Shown here piece after piece: positions 42,595-51,561 of a stretch of 64,000 nt of DNA (position 1 is the first letter of the stretch; each line of letters opens with the position of its first letter). The stretch comes from CAWGJC01 sp965276665 (GTDB lineage Bacteria; Pseudomonadota; Alphaproteobacteria; Acetobacterales; Acetobacteraceae). A model generated the notes under the pieces. That model worked only from the letters and a program-made list of their open reading frames with translations. It searched no databases and was not told where the DNA came from. The DNA lies in NCBI GenBank assembly GCA_965276665.1, contig OZ255620.1, positions 2,914,001 through 2,978,000 of the forward strand, in the 5' to 3' direction. Both the position numbers and the translations under genes were made by a program.

Positions 42595-43743
42595 ATGAAC
42601 GACACCACGACCCGCGCCGGCTCCAATCGACCGATCTTCGAGACCGATGCGCTGCTCGACGGCATTCGTGAATGGGTGGCGATCGAGAGCCCGACCACCG
42701 ATGCGGGGGCGGTGAACCGCATGGTGGATCGCGTGGCAGGGGAGGCGGGCGCGATGGGCGCGCGGGTCGGGCGCGTGGCCGGGCGGGACGGGTATGGAGA
42801 CCATCTGCTGGTGGAATCGCCCTGGGGTGGCGATGCGCCCGGCATTCTCGTGCTGAGCCACCTCGACACCGTGCACGACCATGGCGCGCTCGGCTTCCGG
42901 GTGGAGGGCGATTCCGCGTTTGGTCCGGGCATCTACGACATGAAGGGCGGCGCTTATCTGGCGCAGGCGGCGCTTCGCCATCTGATCGGGCGTGGCGAGG
43001 CGACGGCGCTGCCGGTTCGACAGTTGTTTCTCTCCGACGAGGAGGTGGGCAGCCATACCTCGCGCGCGCTGATCGAGCGGGAGGCGCGACGGGCGCGGTT
43101 TGTGCTGGTGACGGAGCCGGCGCGCGAGGGCGGCCGGGTGGTGACGGCGCGCAAGGGCACCGCGCGGTTCGATCTGCGCATTGCCGGCCGGGCGGCGCAT
43201 TCCGGCGCCCGGCCGCAGGATGGGCGCAGCGCGATCCGCGAGCTGGCGCGGCATATTCTCGATCTCGAGGCGATGAACGATCCGGAGCGCGGCATTTCGG
43301 TCAATGTCGGCGTGGTGCGGGGCGGCACGCGGGCGAATGTGGTGCCGGCCGAGGCGAGCGCCGAGATCGACATGCGGGTGCCGAGCCCGGAGATCGGCGA
43401 CGCGGTGATCGCGCGGGTACTGGCGATCAAGCCGTACGATCCCGACACGGTCGTCACCGTCACCGGCGGGCTGAACCGGCCGGCTTACGTGAAATCGGCC
43501 GAGATCGCGGCCTTGTTCGAGCATGCGCGCGGGCTGGCGGCGGAGATCGGGTTCGAGCTGGCCGACCTCACCACCGGCGGCGGCAGCGACGGCAATTTCA
43601 CCGCGGCGATCGCCCCCACGCTGGACGGGCTCGGCGTCGACGGGAAGGGCGCGCACACGCAGGTGGAACAGCTCTACGTCTCCTCCCTGGCGCCGCGGGC
43701 GATGCTGCTGCTGCGCCTGTTCCAGACACTTGGCGCGGGTTAG
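42595..43743 (+). CDS. M20-family metallopeptidase (carboxypeptidase G2 / ArgE type)
   Basis: A 382-aa di-zinc hydrolase of amide or peptide bonds. Metal ligands are visible in VLSHLDTVHDHG (His, Asp), GIYDMKGGAY (Asp), LSDEEVGSH (catalytic Glu, Glu) and VTEPAREGG, and the dimerisation domain has AGRAAHSGARPQDG. The late TTGGGSDGNFTA block also fits. Its stop overlaps the stop of the convergent trpF gene. Confidence 0.92.
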   Translation: MNDTTTRAGSNRPIFETDALLDGIREWVAIESPTTDAGAVNRMVDRVAGEAGAMGARVGRVAGRDGYGDHLLVESPWGGDAPGILVLSHLDTVHDHGALGFRVEGDSAFGPGIYDMKGGAYLAQAALRHLIGRGEATALPVRQLFLSDEEVGSHTSRALIEREARRARFVLVTEPAREGGRVVTARKGTARFDLRIAGRAAHSGARPQDGRSAIRELARHILDLEAMNDPERGISVNVGVVRGGTRANVVPAEASAEIDMRVPSPEIGDAVIARVLAIKPYDPDTVVTVTGGLNRPAYVKSAEIAALFEHARGLAAEIGFELADLTTGGGSDGNFTAAIAPTLDGLGVDGKGAHTQVEQLYVSSLAPRAMLLLRLFQTLGAG

Positions 43744-44363
43744 GAGAGTGCTGCCAGGAAGCGGCGGATCAGCGCTGGGTCCTTGACGCCGGGCGATCCT
43801 TCGACGCCGGAGGAGACGTCGACGATTTTCGCGCCGGTGGCCTGCACCGCTGCCGCGACATTGGCGGGGGTGAGGCCGCCGGCGAGCACCCATTCGCCCG
43901 GCGCCCGCCAACCGGCGAGGAGCGACCAGTCGAAGCAGTTGGCATTGCCGCCGGGCCGGGTGGCCGACGGTGGGGCAGGGGCGTCGAGCAGCAGCGCGTC
44001 GGCGCCCCCGGCGTCGTGCGGCAGGTCGGCGGGGCTGGCGACCGGCACGGCGCGCCAGACCGGGCGGCCGAACCGGGCGCGGATCTCCGCCGCCCGCGCG
44101 GCCGGCGTCGCGTGGATCTGCAGGATGTCGAGCGGCAGTGCGGCGAGGGCGGCGGCGATCTCGTCATCGCCCGGCGCGACGAACAGGCCGACGCGGCGCG
44201 GGCCGGGCGGCGCGTGCGCGGCGAGGCGGGCGGCCTCTGCCGGCGTCACCGCGCGCGGCGAGCGCGGGAAGAAGACGAAACCGAGATAGCCGGCGCCCGC
44301 ATCGGATGCGGCCGCGACCGCATCGGCGGTCGTCAGGCCGCAGATCTTCGCGGCGGTGATCAT
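43740..44363 (-). CDS. trpF: Phosphoribosylanthranilate isomerase
   Basis: Tryptophan biosynthesis, a 207-aa TIM barrel. KICGLTT with the catalytic cysteine opens the protein, LDAPAPPSATRPGGNANCFDW carries the catalytic Asp loop, and LAGGLTPANV and VDVSSGVEGSPGVKD are the phosphate-binding ends. It is coupled to pyrF by an ATGA overlap; the pyrF-trpF pairing is common in alphaproteobacteria. Confidence 0.95.
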   Translation of the reverse strand: MITAAKICGLTTADAVAAASDAGAGYLGFVFFPRSPRAVTPAEAARLAAHAPPGPRRVGLFVAPGDDEIAAALAALPLDILQIHATPAARAAEIRARFGRPVWRAVPVASPADLPHDAGGADALLLDAPAPPSATRPGGNANCFDWSLLAGWRAPGEWVLAGGLTPANVAAAVQATGAKIVDVSSGVEGSPGVKDPALIRRFLAALS

Positions 44364-45103
44364 GGGGCGACCGGGGTGGTTTGGCGCGCGCGTTCTGGCG
44401 AGATGTCGGCGGCGATGGCGCGGGCCGCCGCGGCGGGATCGGGGGCGGCGGTGATCGGGCGCCCGACCACCAGCCAGTCCGCCCCATCCTCGATCGCCTG
44501 GCGCGGCGTGGTGACGCGCGCCTGGTCGCCGGCGGCGCTGCCCGCGGGACGGATTCCCGGCACCACCAGAAGCGGGCCGGCGCCGAGTTCGGCGCGGAGC
44601 AGCGGCAGTTCCTGCGCGCTGCAGACGAGGCCGTCCGCCCCGGCGGCGAGCGCGAGCCGGGCCAGACGCAGCACCTGCTCGGCCGGCGAGCCGGGCACGC
44701 CGGTCGCCGCCAGTGTGTCGGCGCCGATGCTGGTCAGCACGGTGACGGCGAGCAGGCGGGGCCGGTCCGCGGCATCGCCCATCGCCGCCTGCACCGCGCC
44801 GCGGGCGGCCGCGAGCATCTCGGCCCCGCCGGCGGCGTGCAGGGTCACCATCGCCGGGCGGAGCGGCAGCACCGAACGGAGGGCGCCGGCGGCCGTGTTC
44901 GGGATATCGTGCAGCTTGAGGTCGAGGAAGATCGGGCGGCCGACCGCGGCGAGCGCGCGGATGCCGGCCGGCCCGTTGGCGGCGAAGAATTCGAGCCCGA
45001 GCTTCAGCATGCCGCAATGCGGCTCCACCGCGCGCGCCCAGCGTTCGGCGACCCTCACGTCCGGCGTGTCGAGCGCCGGGATCAGGCGAGAGCCCTCAGG
45101 CAT
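44360..45103 (-). CDS. pyrF: Orotidine 5'-phosphate decarboxylase
   Basis: Last step of UMP synthesis, 247 aa. The catalytic signature FLDLKLHDIPNTAAGA is present, as are VTLHAAGG, VTVLTSIG and the phosphate end ADWLVVGRPIT. It overlaps lapA upstream by eight bases and trpF downstream by four, so the chain is read as one transcript. Confidence 0.96.
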   Translation of the reverse strand: MPEGSRLIPALDTPDVRVAERWARAVEPHCGMLKLGLEFFAANGPAGIRALAAVGRPIFLDLKLHDIPNTAAGALRSVLPLRPAMVTLHAAGGAEMLAAARGAVQAAMGDAADRPRLLAVTVLTSIGADTLAATGVPGSPAEQVLRLARLALAAGADGLVCSAQELPLLRAELGAGPLLVVPGIRPAGSAAGDQARVTTPRQAIEDGADWLVVGRPITAAPDPAAAARAIAADISPERARQTTPVAP

Positions 45104-45527
45104 CGAGGGGCGGCAGCCCGGACCGTGCCGCGCCGGGAGCCGCCAGGGCGGTCCCGGGCGAGCCCGGACTGGTCATCAGTCCCGCTCCGGTCAATCCCGC
45201 TCCGGTCAATCCCGCTCTGGGATACCCCGCACCGGGGGAAAGCCCCGCGACCTCGCCCTGCAGCGCCGCGACCTGCGCGTCCAGCAGCCGGACCCGCGCC
45301 TCGGCCCGTCTTGCCCGCATCCGGTGGGCGAGGCTGCCGAGCCAGCCGAGCAGCGAGCCGATCAGGAAGGCGATTCCGGCGACCACCAGCACCGCGATGC
45401 CGAGCGGCGCGTTGAGCGTGTAATCGGTCGGCCAGAATTCGAATCGCGTCCCCTGCCGGTTCGACAGCGCGAACACCACCAGCACCAGCAGGACGACGAG
45501 CGTCGGGATCAGGCGGAGGTGCTTCAG
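45096..45527 (-). CDS. lapA: LapA-family membrane protein, apparent CTG start
   Basis: DUF1049-type protein with two helices (IPTLVVLLVLVVFALSNR and GIAVLVVAGIAFLIGSLLGW), then a basic coiled segment. Relatives help assemble lipopolysaccharide. No ATG, GTG or TTG precedes the first helix in frame; the nearest GTG (45485) would cut the helix in half. A CTG at 45525-45527 gives a normal MKHLRLIP-like N-terminus and overlaps the ihfB stop as CTGA, so I propose it as the start. The C-terminus holds a repeated AGLTG motif from 15-base tandem units. Confidence 0.7.
   Translation of the reverse strand: MKHLRLIPTLVVLLVLVVFALSNRQGTRFEFWPTDYTLNAPLGIAVLVVAGIAFLIGSLLGWLGSLAHRMRARRAEARVRLLDAQVAALQGEVAGLSPGAGYPRAGLTGAGLTGAGLMTSPGSPGTALAAPGAARSGLPPLDA
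45181..45220. repeat. In-frame 15-bp tandem repeat in lapA
   Basis: CCCGCTCCGGTCAAT at 45181-45195 and 45196-45210, then a partial third copy. Encodes AGLTG repeats. Confidence 0.85.
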
Positions 45528-45844
45528 GCGGAGACCCGCTCCAGCCGGGCGCCGCGCGCCGGCTTGCCGCGATTGACGCGCTCGCGCAGCTCCTTGCCCG
45601 CCTTGAAGAAGGGAACGGCTTTCTCGTCCACCTGCACCGCCTCGCCGGTGCGCGGATTGCGGCCGGTGCGGGCGTTGCGGCGCTTGACCGTGAAGGCGCC
45701 GAACCCGCGGAGCTCGACCCGCTCGCCGCGGGCCAGCGCCGCCGTCACCTCGTCGAAGATCGTCGCGACGATCAGCTCGACATCGCCGCCGCGCAGGTGC
45801 GGGTTGGCGGCCGCCAGCTCGGCAATCAGCTCCGATTTGGTCAT
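45524..45844 (-). CDS. ihfB: Integration host factor subunit beta
   Basis: 106-aa HU/IHF-fold DNA-bending protein. MTKSELIAELAAANPHLRGG identifies the beta subunit, with GFGAFTVKRRNARTGRNPRTGE as the DNA-intercalating arm (proline at its tip) and VPFFKAGKELRERV at the end. The downstream position after sppA and rpsA is conserved in alphaproteobacteria. Confidence 0.95.
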   Translation of the reverse strand: MTKSELIAELAAANPHLRGGDVELIVATIFDEVTAALARGERVELRGFGAFTVKRRNARTGRNPRTGEAVQVDEKAVPFFKAGKELRERVNRGKPARGARLERVSA

Positions 45845-45860
45845 GTTCAGTGGCCCCCGA

Positions 45861-46763
45861 TCAGGGAGCCTGCCAGAGCGCCCAGGCTCCGTCAAGCGTA
45901 AGGCCTTGCTGGAGAAGGGTTTTCGCGGCGCCGCCAAAGAAGGCGCCGAGATTGCGCGCGACCCAGCCGCGCTGGCGGATGTCGACCACCGGCAGGGATT
46001 CCGGCACGTGATGGACGGTGGCGAGCCAGGCGCGCGCGTCATCCTCGTCGCCGATGGCATCCACCAGGCCGAGGGCGAGGGCCTGCCGGCCGGTATAGGC
46101 GCGCCCGTCGGCGAGTTGGCGCACCCGGTCGGGCGACATGTGGCGGCCGGCGGCGACCATGGCCACGAACTGGTCGTACATATCCATCACCAGGCCTTGC
46201 AGCACCTCGCGCGCCGCCGGGCTGGTCGGGTGGGTGAAGCTCGGCTGGTCCTTCATCGGGCCGGAGACGATGGCGTCCGTGCCGATGCCGAGCTTGCCGA
46301 GCAGGCCGGAGACCTCCCCGGTTTCCATCAGCACGCCGATCGAGCCGGTGATGGTGGAATTGCGGGCGAAGATGCGGTCCGCGGCCACCGCCGTCATGTA
46401 GCCGCCGGAGGCCGCAATCCCGCCCATCACCGCGACCACCGGCTTGACCCGGGCGACGCGGAGCAGCGCATCGTGCAGGCTCTCGCCGCCGCCGACCGAG
46501 CCGCCGGGGCTGTCGATCGCCACGATGACGGCCGCGGTGCGCGAGTCGCGCGCCAGCCCGTCGATCGCCTCGATGAGCGGGCGGTTCTCGGTGATGATGC
46601 CCGAGACGGTGACGCGGGCGACGCGCCGGCCGACCGGCATGCCGAACCGCCCGATGCCGGCCAGGATCGCGGCGGCCACCGCGACCACGGTCAGCACCCG
46701 CCAGAACAGCAGGCGGCGCTTGAGGCGCCGCCTGTCGATCAGCAAGTCGGTTTCCAGGCTCAT
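45861..46763 (-). CDS. sppA: Signal peptide peptidase SppA, short form
   Basis: A 300-aa membrane protease of family S49 that digests cleaved signal peptides. A single N-terminal anchor (VLTVVAVAAAILAGIGRFG) is followed by IVAIDSPGGSVGGGESLHDA, the nucleophile region GGIAASGGYMTAVAADRIFA and ITGSIGVLMETGEV. The short form has one protease domain and acts as an oligomer. It starts 35 bases after the rpsA stop. Confidence 0.93.
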   Translation of the reverse strand: MSLETDLLIDRRRLKRRLLFWRVLTVVAVAAAILAGIGRFGMPVGRRVARVTVSGIITENRPLIEAIDGLARDSRTAAVIVAIDSPGGSVGGGESLHDALLRVARVKPVVAVMGGIAASGGYMTAVAADRIFARNSTITGSIGVLMETGEVSGLLGKLGIGTDAIVSGPMKDQPSFTHPTSPAAREVLQGLVMDMYDQFVAMVAAGRHMSPDRVRQLADGRAYTGRQALALGLVDAIGDEDDARAWLATVHHVPESLPVVDIRQRGWVARNLGAFFGGAAKTLLQQGLTLDGAWALWQAP

Positions 46764-46797
46764 CGCGATGCCCGGTGTCCGGAGCGCGGAGAGTCGC

Positions 46798-48531
46798 TCA
46801 GTCGGGCTGCTGCTGGTTCCGCCGGCGGATCGCCGCGCCGAGGATGTCGCCGAGCGAGGCGCCGCTATCGGTCGAGCCGTACTCGACCAGCGCCTGCTTG
46901 TCCTCCTCGACCTCCTTGCCCTTGATGGTGAGGTTGAGCTTGCGGGCCGCGCGGTCGACGGCGGTGATCTTCGCATCGACCTTCTCGCCGATGGCGAAGC
47001 GGTCCGGCCGCTGATCCGCCTTGTCGCGCGCGAGCTCGGCGCGGCGGATGAAGCCGGTCAGCACCTCGTCGATCTTCACCTCGACTCCGTTGGTCTGCAC
47101 CGCGGTGACGACGCAGGTGACGATGTCGCCCTTGTGCACGCGGCCCAGCACCTCGGCGGCCGGGTCGTCCTGGAGCTGCTTCACGCCGAGGCTGATGCGC
47201 TCCTTCTCGACATCGACGTCGAGCACCTTGGCGCGGACCATGTCGCCCTTGTTGAACTTGGCGAGCGCCAGCTCGCCGGCCTCGTCCCAGGACAGGTCGG
47301 ACATGTGGACCATGCCGTCGATATCCGCCGACAGGCCGACGAACAGGCCGAATTCCGTGATGTTGCGGATCTCGCCCTCGACGGTCGCGCCGACCGGATG
47401 ATCGTCGACGAACTGCTCCCACGGATTGCGCTGGACCTGCTTGAGGCCGAGCGAGATGCGGCGCTTGCCGGCATCCACGTCGAGCACCAGCACGTCGACC
47501 TCCTGGCTGGTGGCGACGATCTTGCCGGGATGGACGTTCTTCTTGGTCCAGGACATCTCGGAGACGTGGACCAGCCCCTCGACGCCCGGCTCGAGCTCCA
47601 CGAAGGCGCCGTAATCGGTGATGTTGGTGACGCGGCCGGTGAACTTGGCGCCCGGCGGGTATTTCGCCGCGACACCTTCCCACGGATCGGCCTCCAGCTG
47701 CTTCATGCCGAGGCTGATGCGCTGGGTCTCCGGGTTGAAGCGGATCACCTGCACGCGGACCTGCTGGCCGATCTGCAGCGCCTCGGAGGGATGGTTGATC
47801 CGGCGCCAGGCGATGTCGGTCACGTGCAGCAGGCCGTCGACGCCGCCGAGATCGACGAACGCGCCGTAATCGGTGATGTTCTTCACCACGCCGTCCAGGA
47901 TCATGCCTTCCTTGAGGCCCTGGATCAGCTCGCTCCGCTGCTCGGCGCGGGTCTCTTCCAGCACGGCGCGGCGGGAGACCACGATGTTGCCGCGCGCGCG
48001 GTCCATCTTGAGAATCTGGAACGGCTGCGGGGTGCCCATCAGCGGGCCGACATCGCGCACCGGGCGGATATCGACCTGGCTGCCCGGCAGGAACGCGACG
48101 GCGCCGCCGAGATCGACGGTGAAGCCGCCCTTGACGCGGCCGTAGATGGTGCCGTTGACGCGCTGCGCGCCCTCGAACGCCTTCTCGAGATTGGTCCAGG
48201 CCTCCTCGCGCCGCGCCTTCTCGCGCGACAGCACGATGGTGCCGTCCCGATCCTCGTAGCGCTCGACGAAGAGCTCGATCAGGTCGCCGGGATGCACGTC
48301 GGGAGGCGCGCCGGGGAGCCCGAACTCCTTCAGGGCGACGCGGCCCTCGCTCTTGAGGCCGACATCGACGATGGCGAATTCATCGGTGAGGCGGAGGACG
48401 CGGCCGGTGACGACGGAGCCGTCGAAGCCGGAATCGCGGCCGAGGGTCTCGTCGAGCAGGGTCGCGAAATCCTCGCCGCCATGGGCGGCAAGGCTGGACT
48501 GGTCGAGTTGGGCGATTGCGGATGATGCCAT
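46798..48531 (-). CDS. rpsA: 30S ribosomal protein S1
   Basis: 577 aa with six S1 RNA-binding domains; repeated blocks such as VKNITDYGAFVDLGGVDGLLH, VTNITDYGAFVELEPGVEGLVH and IRNITEFGLFVGLSADIDGMVH mark domains 3 to 5. It brings mRNAs with weak ribosome sites to the 30S subunit, which may matter here since several genes lack a clear one. The 220 bases between it and cmk hold no gene and should carry its leader and autoregulation site. Confidence 0.97.
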   Translation of the reverse strand: MASSAIAQLDQSSLAAHGGEDFATLLDETLGRDSGFDGSVVTGRVLRLTDEFAIVDVGLKSEGRVALKEFGLPGAPPDVHPGDLIELFVERYEDRDGTIVLSREKARREEAWTNLEKAFEGAQRVNGTIYGRVKGGFTVDLGGAVAFLPGSQVDIRPVRDVGPLMGTPQPFQILKMDRARGNIVVSRRAVLEETRAEQRSELIQGLKEGMILDGVVKNITDYGAFVDLGGVDGLLHVTDIAWRRINHPSEALQIGQQVRVQVIRFNPETQRISLGMKQLEADPWEGVAAKYPPGAKFTGRVTNITDYGAFVELEPGVEGLVHVSEMSWTKKNVHPGKIVATSQEVDVLVLDVDAGKRRISLGLKQVQRNPWEQFVDDHPVGATVEGEIRNITEFGLFVGLSADIDGMVHMSDLSWDEAGELALAKFNKGDMVRAKVLDVDVEKERISLGVKQLQDDPAAEVLGRVHKGDIVTCVVTAVQTNGVEVKIDEVLTGFIRRAELARDKADQRPDRFAIGEKVDAKITAVDRAARKLNLTIKGKEVEEDKQALVEYGSTDSGASLGDILGAAIRRRNQQQPD

Positions 48532-48751
48532 GTGGTCGGTTGGTTCCTGCGGAGGAGGCCGGATGCATGCCCGGTCGGCCGTGTCCGGCCTGGCGTGTCC
48601 GGTCCTGGGGGCTGGCGCGTCCCCTGTCGGGACACGGCTTGTTCGCGGTTATGCGGACCATGATGGAGACGAAGCAACGGCCCGCGCCAGGGGCGGGGCC
48701 TGCATTCGCGCGTCATCCGCCGAGTTGTGGCGAGAGTCAAGAAAAACTCCG

Positions 48752-49423
48752 TCAGACGCCGCGTCGGGCGCCCGGACGATCGGCCGCGAGCCGCGCCCGC
48801 ACGATCGCCAGCGCGGCGGCGAAGGCGGAATCGGGGTCGAGCGCGGTGGTGTCGAGCAGCACCGCATCCGCGGCCGGCCGCAGGGGGGCTGCGGCGCGCG
48901 CGCGATCCTGCTCGTCGCGCGCGGCGATGTCGCGCGTCACCGCCTCGAGATCCGCCGCCACGCCGCGCCCGGCGAGCTCCCGCCAGCGGCGGCGCGCGCG
49001 TTCGGCGGCGCTCGCGGTGACGAACAGCTTGGCCGTCGCGTCCGGGAAGATCACCGTGCCGATATCCCGCCCGTCCAGCACCGCGCCGCGTTGCCGCCCG
49101 AAACCGCGCTGGAAGGCGAGCAGCGCCTCGCGCACCGCAGGGATCGAGGCGACGAGGCTGGCCGCCCGGTCCGCCTCCGGCCCGCGCAGGTCGCCGCGGT
49201 CGAGATCGGCCGGATCGAGCGCCCGCGCCGCCGCCCTGGCCGCCGCCGCATCCGCCGGATCGCCGCCCGCATCCAGCACGCGGCGGCCGACGACGCGGTA
49301 GAGCAGCCCGGTATCGAGATGGGGCAGGCCGAGCGCGCCCGCGAGGCGGCGGGCCAGCGTGCCCTTGCCGGAGGCGGCCGGGCCGTCGATCGCAATGATC
49401 GCCCTCGCCGGACGCGCGCTCAC
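48752..49423 (-). CDS. cmk: Cytidylate kinase
   Basis: Phosphorylates CMP/dCMP. 223 aa; P-loop AIDGPAASGKGTLARRLA, HLDTGLLYRVVG and DGRDIGTVIFPDATAKLFVTAS are diagnostic. ATGA overlap with aroA. The aroA-cmk-rpsA order is a classic bacterial operon. Confidence 0.96.
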   Translation of the reverse strand: MSARPARAIIAIDGPAASGKGTLARRLAGALGLPHLDTGLLYRVVGRRVLDAGGDPADAAAARAAARALDPADLDRGDLRGPEADRAASLVASIPAVREALLAFQRGFGRQRGAVLDGRDIGTVIFPDATAKLFVTASAAERARRRWRELAGRGVAADLEAVTRDIAARDEQDRARAAAPLRPAADAVLLDTTALDPDSAFAAALAIVRARLAADRPGARRGV

Positions 49424-50745
49424 GCGATGCCGGCCCCGACCCCGTTCAGCAGGGCGACGAAGCCCGGAAAGCTGGTCTCGATGAAGCTCGCATCGTCGAT
49501 CTCCACCGGCTCGGCGGCGGCGATGCCCAGCATCAGCGCGCTCATCGCGATCCGATGGTCCATCTGCGTGGCCACCAGGCCGCCGCCGGGGACGGCGCCC
49601 CCGTGGACGATCAGGTCGTCGCCCTCGACCGCGACCGCGACCGCGTTCGCCGACAGCATCGCCGCGGTGGCGGCGAGGCGGTCGCTTTCCTTGACCCGCA
49701 GCTCGCGCAGGCCGCGCATGCGGGTGGTACCCTCGGCGGTGGCGGCGATCGCGGCGAGCACCGGGTATTCGTCGATCATCGAGGGAGCCCGCTCCGGCGG
49801 CACCTCGATGCCGCGCAGCGCGCCGAACCGCGCGGTGATGTCGCCCACCGGCTCGCCGCCCTCCAGCCGCTCGCCGCCGACCGCGAGATCGGCGCCCATC
49901 TCCCGCAGGGTGGCGAACAGCCCGGTGCGGAGCGGGTTGAGGCCGACGCCCTCCACCGTCACCGCGGAGCCCGGCGCCAGCAGCGCGGCGGCGAGCGGGA
50001 AGGCGGCGGAGGAAGGATCGCCCGGCACCACCACGTCGCGCGCGACGAGCTCGGGCTGGCCCTGCAGCGTGATGACGCGCCCGGCGCCGACCGTCTCGAC
50101 CCGGACTGCGGCGCCGAAATGGCGAAGCATGTTCTCGCTGTGATCGCGGGTCGCTTCCCGCTCCTCGACCCGGGTCTCGCCCGGCGCGTTGAGCCCGGCG
50201 AGCAGGATCGCGGATTTCACCTGCGCGGAGGGCACCGGCACCGCGTAGTCGAGCGGCAGCGCATCCCGCGCCCCCTCGATCGCGAGCGGCAGCCGGCCGC
50301 CGGCGCGGGCGGCGAACCGGGCGCCGCAGGCGGTGAGCGGGGTGATGACGCGCTGCATCGGCCGCGTCCGCAGGCTGCCGTCGCCGGTCATCACCGCGAA
50401 GATCGGATGGCTCGCGAGCATGCCGGCGAGCAGCCGCGCGGCGGTGCCGGAATTGCCCATGTCGAGCACGTCCGCCGGCTCCGCGAGGCCGCCGACGCCG
50501 CGGCCGGCGACCCGCCAGGCCGGCCCGTCCCGCACCACCGAGGCGCCGAGCGCGCGCATCGCGGCGGCGGTGCGGAGCACGTCCTCGCCCTCCAGCAGCC
50601 CGGTGATCCGCGTCTCGCCGATCGCCAGCGCGCCGAACATCAGGGCGCGGTGGCTGATCGACTTGTCGCCGGGCACGCGCAGCCGGCCGGAGAGCGGGGC
50701 GGCGGGCCGGCGGGAGGCGAGCGGGCGGGGAAGGGTCGCGTCCAT
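49420..50745 (-). CDS. aroA: 3-phosphoshikimate 1-carboxyvinyltransferase (EPSP synthase)
   Basis: 441 aa, shikimate pathway. PGDKSISHRALMFGALA, LDMGNSGTAARLLAG and RLRELRVKESDRL-like segments (GLRELRVKESDRLAATAAML) are present. In the inhibitor-sensitive loop the residue aligned with Pro101 of the E. coli enzyme is leucine, as in class II enzymes. It is the first gene of the aroA-cmk-rpsA block. Confidence 0.96.
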   Translation of the reverse strand: MDATLPRPLASRRPAAPLSGRLRVPGDKSISHRALMFGALAIGETRITGLLEGEDVLRTAAAMRALGASVVRDGPAWRVAGRGVGGLAEPADVLDMGNSGTAARLLAGMLASHPIFAVMTGDGSLRTRPMQRVITPLTACGARFAARAGGRLPLAIEGARDALPLDYAVPVPSAQVKSAILLAGLNAPGETRVEEREATRDHSENMLRHFGAAVRVETVGAGRVITLQGQPELVARDVVVPGDPSSAAFPLAAALLAPGSAVTVEGVGLNPLRTGLFATLREMGADLAVGGERLEGGEPVGDITARFGALRGIEVPPERAPSMIDEYPVLAAIAATAEGTTRMRGLRELRVKESDRLAATAAMLSANAVAVAVEGDDLIVHGGAVPGGGLVATQMDHRIAMSALMLGIAAAEPVEIDDASFIETSFPGFVALLNGVGAGIA

Positions 50746-50835
50746 GACGGCGGCGCGATTAGCACGGGCGCGAGCGGTTTGACAGGCGCGCCCGCGGATG
50801 GCATGGGCCGCGCCTTCACACGCCTGCTCCGCCCG

Positions 50836-50873
50836 CCTTCATGCAGCTTTTGCTCCTTCATGCAGCGTTTGCT
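50836..50873. repeat. 19-bp tandem repeat in the leader of the FYDLN protein gene
   Basis: CCTTCATGCAGC(T/G)TTTGCT occurs twice head to tail with one mismatch. The unit is not a multiple of three, consistent with non-coding DNA. Confidence 0.75.
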
Positions 50874-50897
50874 GCGGCCCATTTGGGGATTCGACCG

Positions 50898-51230
50898 ATG
50901 GTGAAGCCCGAACTCGGAACCAAGCGCGTCTGCGTCTCGTGCGGCACGCGCTTCTATGATCTGGGCAAGACGCCCGCCATCTGCCCGAAATGCGGCACCG
51001 AGCAGCCGATCGAGCAGCCGCGTCCGCGCCGACCCACCGGCGGCAATGTCGTCGAGGACAAGCGCCCGAAGAAGCCCGCGCCCGGCATCGAGGAGGCGAG
51101 CCCGGAGGCCGAGGTCGTCGAGGACGAGGTCGAGGAGGACGTGCTCGAGGACACCTCCGACCTCGAGGATGACGACGATGTCGGCGGCGAGATCGAGGTC
51201 GAGCCGGAAACCGACGACAACGAGCGCTGA
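50898..51230 (+). CDS. FYDLN-acid / TIGR02300-family protein
   Basis: A 110-aa protein of a family largely confined to alphaproteobacteria. The N-terminus has a zinc-ribbon-like pair (RVCVSCGTRFYDLGKTPAIC followed by PKCG) and the C-terminal half is a run of acidic residues (EVVEDEVEEDVLEDTSDLED). Function is unknown; it may contact nucleic acid or ribosome through the ribbon. The ATG at 50898 starts MVKPELGTKRVC. Confidence 0.88.
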   Translation: MVKPELGTKRVCVSCGTRFYDLGKTPAICPKCGTEQPIEQPRPRRPTGGNVVEDKRPKKPAPGIEEASPEAEVVEDEVEEDVLEDTSDLEDDDDVGGEIEVEPETDDNER

Positions 51231-51265
51231 TCCCGGATCCCTGCCGCCGATCCCTTTTCCGCTGG

Positions 51266-51487
51266 TCAGTGGCAGGCCGAGCAGGGTTTTCCGTGGTCGT
51301 GGAAATTCATCAGGATCAGCGGGCCCTGCAGGGCCGGCGAACCCCAGGGGCGGAGTGGGGGGCGGAGTGGGGGGCGGAGCAGCTCGGGCCGGCCGCCGGC
51401 CAGCGCGATCAGCGCCGCGAAGCCGAGCGCCAGCGCCGCGAGCAGCGCCGGCAGCGTGGCGGCATGGGATGCTTCGGAACGATGCAT
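51266..51487 (-). CDS. Small membrane protein ending in a CxxCH motif
   Basis: 73 aa: a hydrophobic helix (LPALLAALALGFAALIALAGG), a PPLRPPLRP stretch made by a 12-base tandem repeat, and a conserved-looking end ILMNFHDHGKPCSACH. The terminal CSACH matches the haem c attachment motif, though a haem at the extreme C-terminus would be odd; metal binding is an alternative. I do not recognise a family. Confidence 0.5.
   Translation of the reverse strand: MHRSEASHAATLPALLAALALGFAALIALAGGRPELLRPPLRPPLRPWGSPALQGPLILMNFHDHGKPCSACH
51347..51382. repeat. In-frame 12-bp tandem repeat
   Basis: GGGGCGGAGTGG twice and GGGGCGGAGCAG once, at 51347, 51359 and 51371. Encodes PPLR repeats. Confidence 0.8.
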
Positions 51488-51561
51488 GCCTGCCGATAAG
51501 CGGCGGTTGGCGGCGAGGCAAATGACCGTTCTCTGACCGCTATGCGGCGATAAGCGGTGCC

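Noticed and set aside
49420..50745. Possible glyphosate-tolerant EPSP synthase because of leucine at the Pro101-equivalent position
   Set aside because: The glycine at the Gly96-equivalent position is retained and the leucine is ordinary for class II-like enzymes, so tolerance cannot be claimed from sequence.
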